The translations under genes were made by a program, and so were the position numbers. DNA of 64,000 bases from Globodera rostochiensis (Eukaryota > Nematoda > Chromadorea > Rhabditida > Heteroderidae): assembly GCA_018350325.1 (NCBI GenBank), contig JAEVLN010000013.1, positions 1,612,001 through 1,676,000 on the forward strand, written 5' to 3'. Positions 59,104-64,000 of this stretch are shown one piece after another. The stretch's first letter is position 1. Each line of letters begins with the position of its first letter. The notes under the pieces were generated by a model. The model saw nothing but the letters and a program-made list of their open reading frames with translations, ran no database searches and was not told the origin of the DNA.

Positions 59104-60361
59104 GTGAATCATTTTTTCTGGTACCTGAAATTTGTTAGATCCAGGTCAGCTGGAAAAAATTAGCCTATGAAAATAAGGCACAAATCGACTCCTCTCTAAG
59201 CCTAACGCACGAATCTGAAAGAATTTTTTGGCGGAAACCACTTTGAAGCAAGTTATGATCCCGGGACTGAAGTGTCTTTTTGACTGGGGACTCAGTTGTC
59301 CATTTATTACAAAATGGGCAAAATCACTTATGTAGGGCTTAATACACGACACGGAGCATTAGGCCTAAGCCTAATGAACCACAAGCCAGGGTGGCTTAGG
59401 CCTAAGCCTAACGCGTCCCGAGCCAGGGTGGCTTAGGCATTAAGCCTAATGAACCCCTAATTTAGTTATTTAAAAAATCATTTCCTTAATTTTTAAAAAT
59501 TTTTCACCGATTTAATAACTAGAGACCGGATTTTCAGGTTTTAACCTCTTTTTTTTTTGCGAATTCAGCACTTAAGCTCTAGAATGTTACTGAATTTGTA
59601 AAATTTGGTTGTCAAAGAAAAAATTATGATGTTTGAAAGGCATCGAAAATCGCTCGGGGCGGAACGAGAAGTACCGGCGATAAACGCCATCGGAAATAAT
59701 TTGAAAACCCTTGGCATGATTACTTGTCAATAGCAAATAAAAATTGAGAGTTTAAAGCGGTTTTTGAATCGGTTGAAATTTTGGAAATTAAGGAAAACCC
59801 GACTTTTGAGTAACAACCCGCTTGTCAGCCCTTTGTGCCCTGGGGCAAAACGCCAACGGCACCAACGGCTTGTTAGAGAGAGTAAGGAGAAAGAGAAAGC
59901 ATTATAGAGAGAGCTTGAGACACAGCGCCAGCGGCATTTCATTCTCGCTCACATCCAATCGACCGCCATTCTTCCTTTCCCGTCCGGGAACGTTTCCCTG
60001 CCATTCCATTGCTTTTCAAAAGTCATTGGATAAAATGAATGGTGTCGGACGGCATCGTGCCACAGTTAATCACAAAAAGTGAACACCAAACGAATTGCCT
60101 ACGCCCAAGGGCACGATGTTTTTTTTGTTTGATCTTTGCGCGGAATTGGCTTACCAAATCTTGAAATGCCCTTCCCAACGCTTAACGATACGTCGAGACA
60201 ATTTCGTGTCCGAATTAAGCATTGTTTGTGTTCAGTTCTTTTTCAAATCTTGAAGCTTTAGAATTCTGTAATGAATTCTGACCATAAAGTGCCAATCTTT
60301 TAAATACAAAAAAACCTTTTATTTTAGCATATTTTAAAATCAGCCGAGACAAAAAGACACA
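59104..60361. other. Intergenic; short inverted repeats
   Basis: At 59337-59460 the word ggcttaggcctaagcctaa repeats in both orientations. An open stretch 59822-60082 has no family resemblance. TAGAGACCGGATTTTCAGG at 59520 resembles one hAT-type terminus. Confidence 0.45.
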
Positions 60362-62014
60362 ATGGCTACTATCTATGACAAATTTATTATTGTTGACGAA
60401 AAAATGATCATGAACTTCACAATTCAAAGTTACTGCTCCGCAACCGGATGTAGGGACAAGCATTTATGCGAGCACATCAATTCGAAATTCAGTGAGCGGA
60501 CTGCGTTTGCATCACTGTAATTTATTTTTTAAAAAAATTCTCTGTTTTCCGACGCTTAATTTCCACCATTTTCAGCGAGTTTAAGATAAACAACAATTTG
60601 GGACATTTACAAATCAAAGACACCGCTTCACATTCAACGAATGCGTCGGGGCCGGTGGCACAAATTGTGTTGTGGAAATGGGAGGGGGGAGCACAGAAAA
60701 TTGGAAATGTTAAATTTTGGGTTTTCTAAATGCGGGAGATAGAATAATGGTTTGGTTGGTTTAGAGAAGAGTTACGGCACTTCAAATGGCGCCGAAACGT
60801 CTTTAACCCCCCGGGGGCTGCCCCCTTTTTCACTAAAGTCCAATCACTGTCTTTGATGATCCAGACTCTGAGCATTCTAATGATCCAAAATTAAAAGCGC
60901 TTGGAGGGTAGTATTCAAAACAATTAAATTGACCCGTGTAATTATAAGGGGTGGACTTTTAGTCCCGATATCTCGAGTAAATAGTCGTAAAAAGTAGCAG
61001 AAAAATAATTTCAAAAATCTTAAAAAGTCTAAGATTTTTTAGTCAGGAAAATCTAGAAATAGTCAACAACTTTATTATTACTATTTTTTAGAACACTACA
61101 CTCAACAGAGGTAAAACAGTGGAGATCAGTTGCAACAATTCGCTTTCCTTTGTTATCAGAATTCTCAAAAAGCGGGAAGTGATCGAGAAGTGAGATATAC
61201 AATTTTTGTTAAATTTCTACAAATATTTTTTGGAATTTTTTCAGCCCGTGTCCGCCGCTCAGCTCTCCGGACGACGATTTGACCGTACACATCGGCGACC
61301 GTCAGGTTACGGTGTCCGCCCATTGGCTGATGTTCGTCTCGCCGGTGATCGAGCGGATGCTCAGCGTAGAGATGAAGGAGAAGCAGCAGCGGACGCTCAA
61401 CTTGGACGGCCATGACATCACGATGGAGCAGTTCATCCAATTCCTGGAGTTTATCTCCCGCAATGCTCTCCATGTCCGAATTCTTCCAAATCGTGAGTAG
61501 ACACGAGAAAAATGTGATTTTAATTTCTTTTACGGATTCAGCAACAAATGTGCTCTACCTGCTCGCATTGGCCGATCACTTCCAGATCGATGGACTGAAG
61601 GAGCGCTGCGAGGCTCATCTGATCAATTGCGTGGAGATTCCGCTGATCGAACGTTTTCATCTCATCGAGCGCTATCGGCTCAACAATTTGAAGGTAGACA
61701 TTTTACGCCAAAGGCTCCACAAAATCAATTTTTATGACAATTTTGCTGAACTTTTCGTTTAGGGACTTCGCTTCCTTTCCCAATTCGGCTTTTTTAGAAA
61801 CATTTGTTAAAAATGCATGGCTATCGCCATTTTTTGGTGCATATAAATCTTTATAATGGGCTTTTCAAAGTTTTGCATGATTTAGAATTTCTTTCTGCAC
61901 TGCTTGAATATCGACAAGTTGAGAGAGTTTATGAAAGCAAATCATGAACAGCTGTTGTCGTCCATTAGCAAAGAGTTTTCTAACCAGCTGACCGTTCGAC
62001 TTTGTGACAAGTAG
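60362..62014 (+). CDS. BTB/POZ-domain protein, copy H (intact, 304 aa)
   Basis: Exons 60362-60516, 60576-60708, 61092-61189, 61245-61492, 61542-61693, 61886-62014; phases 2, 0, 2, 1, 0, open to TAG. Exon 1: MATIYDKFIIVDEKMIMNF with Cys-bearing insert (CSATGCRDKHLCEHIN). Exon 3: NTTLNRGKTVEI. The BTB core is conserved ([28 protein letters not shown]) but its last helix differs (FLEFISRNALHVRILPN instead of [17 protein letters not shown]). The last exon ends RLCDK. A cccctccgggg hairpin lies 100 bp downstream, as behind A and B. BTB adaptor role inferred. Confidence 0.9.
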
Positions 62015-62305
62015 TAGAGAGAGGCGCGCCGGATGCTATTTTTATGAGATTTTTTTCTGAGACAAACTTTGAGCGACATATTTGGTTTGTTTACCATTTT
62101 CATAATTTTGTCGAGCCCCTCCGGGGTTACGCATTGTCTTATTCATGTTATATCTTTCTATGTGTTCGGACAATCTGACAGTAAACGAAATTTAAATTTA
62201 AGCAAAAGGTTGGCATGCTCGAGTTAAGTCGTCTTAGGCACTTTTTCGTGCCATGCCCTTTCGGCAAATTCACACGAAACAATCCCACCAAAAAATCACC
62301 AGAGA
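62015..62305. repeat. Conserved block downstream of BTB copy H
   Basis: 62160-62290 matches part of the 15023-15490 block in reverse orientation (minus strand reads NLPKGHGTKK), again antisense to the BTB gene. It contains the hairpin word cccctccgggg at about 62116-62126. Confidence 0.6.
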
Positions 62306-64000
62306 AAGAAGGCCAGGCGAATTTACTTATTTTCAATTCACGGAATTGAATAAAGGCCAGGCGGATTTACTTATTTTCAATTCACGGAATTGAATAAAGG
62401 CCAGGCGGATTTACTTATTTTCAATTCACGGAATTGAATAAAGGCCAGGCGGATTTACTTATTTTCAATTCACGGAATTGAATAAAGGCCAGGCGGATTT
62501 ACTTATTTTCAATTCACGGAATTGAATAAAGGCCAGGCGGATTTACTTATTTTCAATTCACGGAATTGAATAAAGGCCAGGCGGATTTACTTATTTCAAT
62601 TCACGGAATTGAATAAAGGCCAGTCGGATTTACTTATTTTCAATTCACGGAATTGAATAAAGGCCAGGCGGATTTACTTATTCAATTCACGGAATTGAAT
62701 AAAGGCCAGGCGGATTTACTTATTTCAATTCACGGAATTGAATAAAGGCCAGGCGGATTTACTTATTTTCAATTCACGGAATTGAGTAAAGGCCAGGCGG
62801 ATTTACTTATTTCAATTCACAGAATTGAATAAAGGCCAGGCGGATTTACTTATTTTCAATTCACGGAATTGAATAAAGGCCAGGCGGATTTACTTATTTC
62901 AATTCACGGAATTGAATAAAGGCCAGGCGGATTTACTTATTTTCAATTCACGGAATTGAATAAAGGCCAGGCGGATTTACTTATTTTCAATTCACGGAAT
63001 TGAATAAAGGCCAGGCGGATTTACTTATTTTCAATTCACGGAATTGAATAAAGGCCAGGCGGATTTACTTATTTCAATTCACAGAATTGAATAAAGGCCA
63101 GGCGGATTTACTTATTTTCAATTCACGGAATTGAATAAAGGCCAGGCGGATTTACTTATTTCAATTCACGGAATTGAATAAAGGCCAGGCGGATTTACTT
63201 ATTTTCAATTCACGGAATTGAATAAAGGCCAGGCGGATTTACTTATTTTCAATTCACGGAATTGAATAAAGGCCAGGCGGATTTACTTATTTTCAATTCA
63301 CGGAATTGAATAAAGGCCAGGCGGATTTACTTATTTCAATTCACGGAATTGAATAAAGGCCAGGCGGATTTACTTATTTTCAATTCACGGAATTGAATAA
63401 AGGCCAGGCGGATTTACTTATTTTCAATTCACGGAATTGAATAAAGGCCAGGCGGATTTACTTATTTCAATTCACAGAATTGAATAAAGGCCAGGCGGAT
63501 TTACTTATTTTAATTCACGGAATTGAATAAAAGGCCAGGCGGATTTACTTATTTCAATTCACGGAATTGAATAAAGGCCAGGCGGATTTACTTATTTTCA
63601 ATTCACGGAATTGAATAAAGGCCAGTCGGATTTACTTATTTTCAATTCACGGAATTGAATAAAGGCCAGGCGGATTTACTTATTTTCAATTCACGGAATT
63701 GAATAAAGGCCAGGCGGATTATTTCAATTCACGGAATTGAATAAAGGCCAGGCGGATTTACTTATTTCAATTCACGGAATTGAATAAAGGCCAGTCGGAT
63801 TTACTTATTTTCAATTCACGGAATTGAATAAAGGCCAGGCGGATTATTTCAATTCACGGAATTGAATAAAGGCCAGGCGGATTTACTTATTTCAATTCAC
63901 GGAATTGAATAAAGGCCAGTCGGATTTACTTATTTTCAATTCACGGAATTGAATAAAGGCCAGGCGGATTATTTCAATTCACGGAATTGAATAAAGGCCA
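62306..64000. repeat. 43-44-bp satellite, about 39 copies, continuing past the window
   Basis: Unit ggccaggcggatttacttat plus tttcaattcacggaattgaataaa. Length variants differ in the T run (ttattttc / ttatttc) or lack ttac; point variants gtcgg and cacag recur. Each unit contains the inverted repeat CAATTC-ACG-GAATTG. Confidence 0.97.

Noticed and set aside
59822..60082. Plus-strand ORF of 86 aa
   Set aside because: No family resemblance and non-ATG start; no flanking exons found.
62306..64000. CRISPR-like array
   Set aside because: Units are directly adjacent with no unique spacers and the DNA is nuclear eukaryotic; it is a satellite.

Overview
The window reads as nuclear DNA of a nematode. 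The genes have many short introns (often 40-60 bp) with T-rich TTTTCAG acceptors. The families present (sigma-class GST, nematode serpentine receptor, FLYWCH protein, M13 protease, expanded BTB family) fit a nematode, and several start codons follow a TTTTAG site that could accept a spliced leader. I cannot name the species; a parasitic tylenchid-like genome is possible but is inference. All gene models below were assembled by hand from exons with matching reading phase. Most single long ORFs in the window are minisatellite artefacts.

Layout. 1-1064: 5' part of a sigma GST, minus strand, running off the left edge. 2190-3476: FLYWCH zinc-finger protein. 4622-6111: small membrane protein, minus. 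8187-14444: a secreted protein made of three globular exons and a long series of 18-25-residue phase-0 coiled-coil micro-exons, minus. 15557-31729 and 43766-62014: a BTB/POZ cluster with six intact genes (292-350 aa), two pseudogenes and several stray exons. 32796-33745: Ly6-like GPI-type protein. 35740-42588: complete 18-exon M13 (neprilysin-like) metallopeptidase. 50121-50378 and 55505-55696: small secreted proteins. 52386-54461: serpentine GPCR. 62306-64000: a 43-44 bp satellite that runs off the right edge.

Between and inside the genes the DNA is dominated by (a) many small elements with hAT-like termini, six of them with perfect 8-bp target duplications, whose interiors are degenerate short-period repeats, (b) long-armed fold-back elements, (c) about a dozen minisatellites, several seeded inside those elements or in BTB introns and promoters, and (d) more than 20 poly-G/poly-C tracts.

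The most interesting points are the BTB paralogue at 47322-49257, in which the usual third exon has been replaced in frame by a Myt1-type CCHHC zinc finger; the micro-exon coiled-coil secreted protein; the 1.06-kb near-perfect inverted duplication holding the first two exons of two head-to-head BTB genes; and the low-complexity hAT-type elements.
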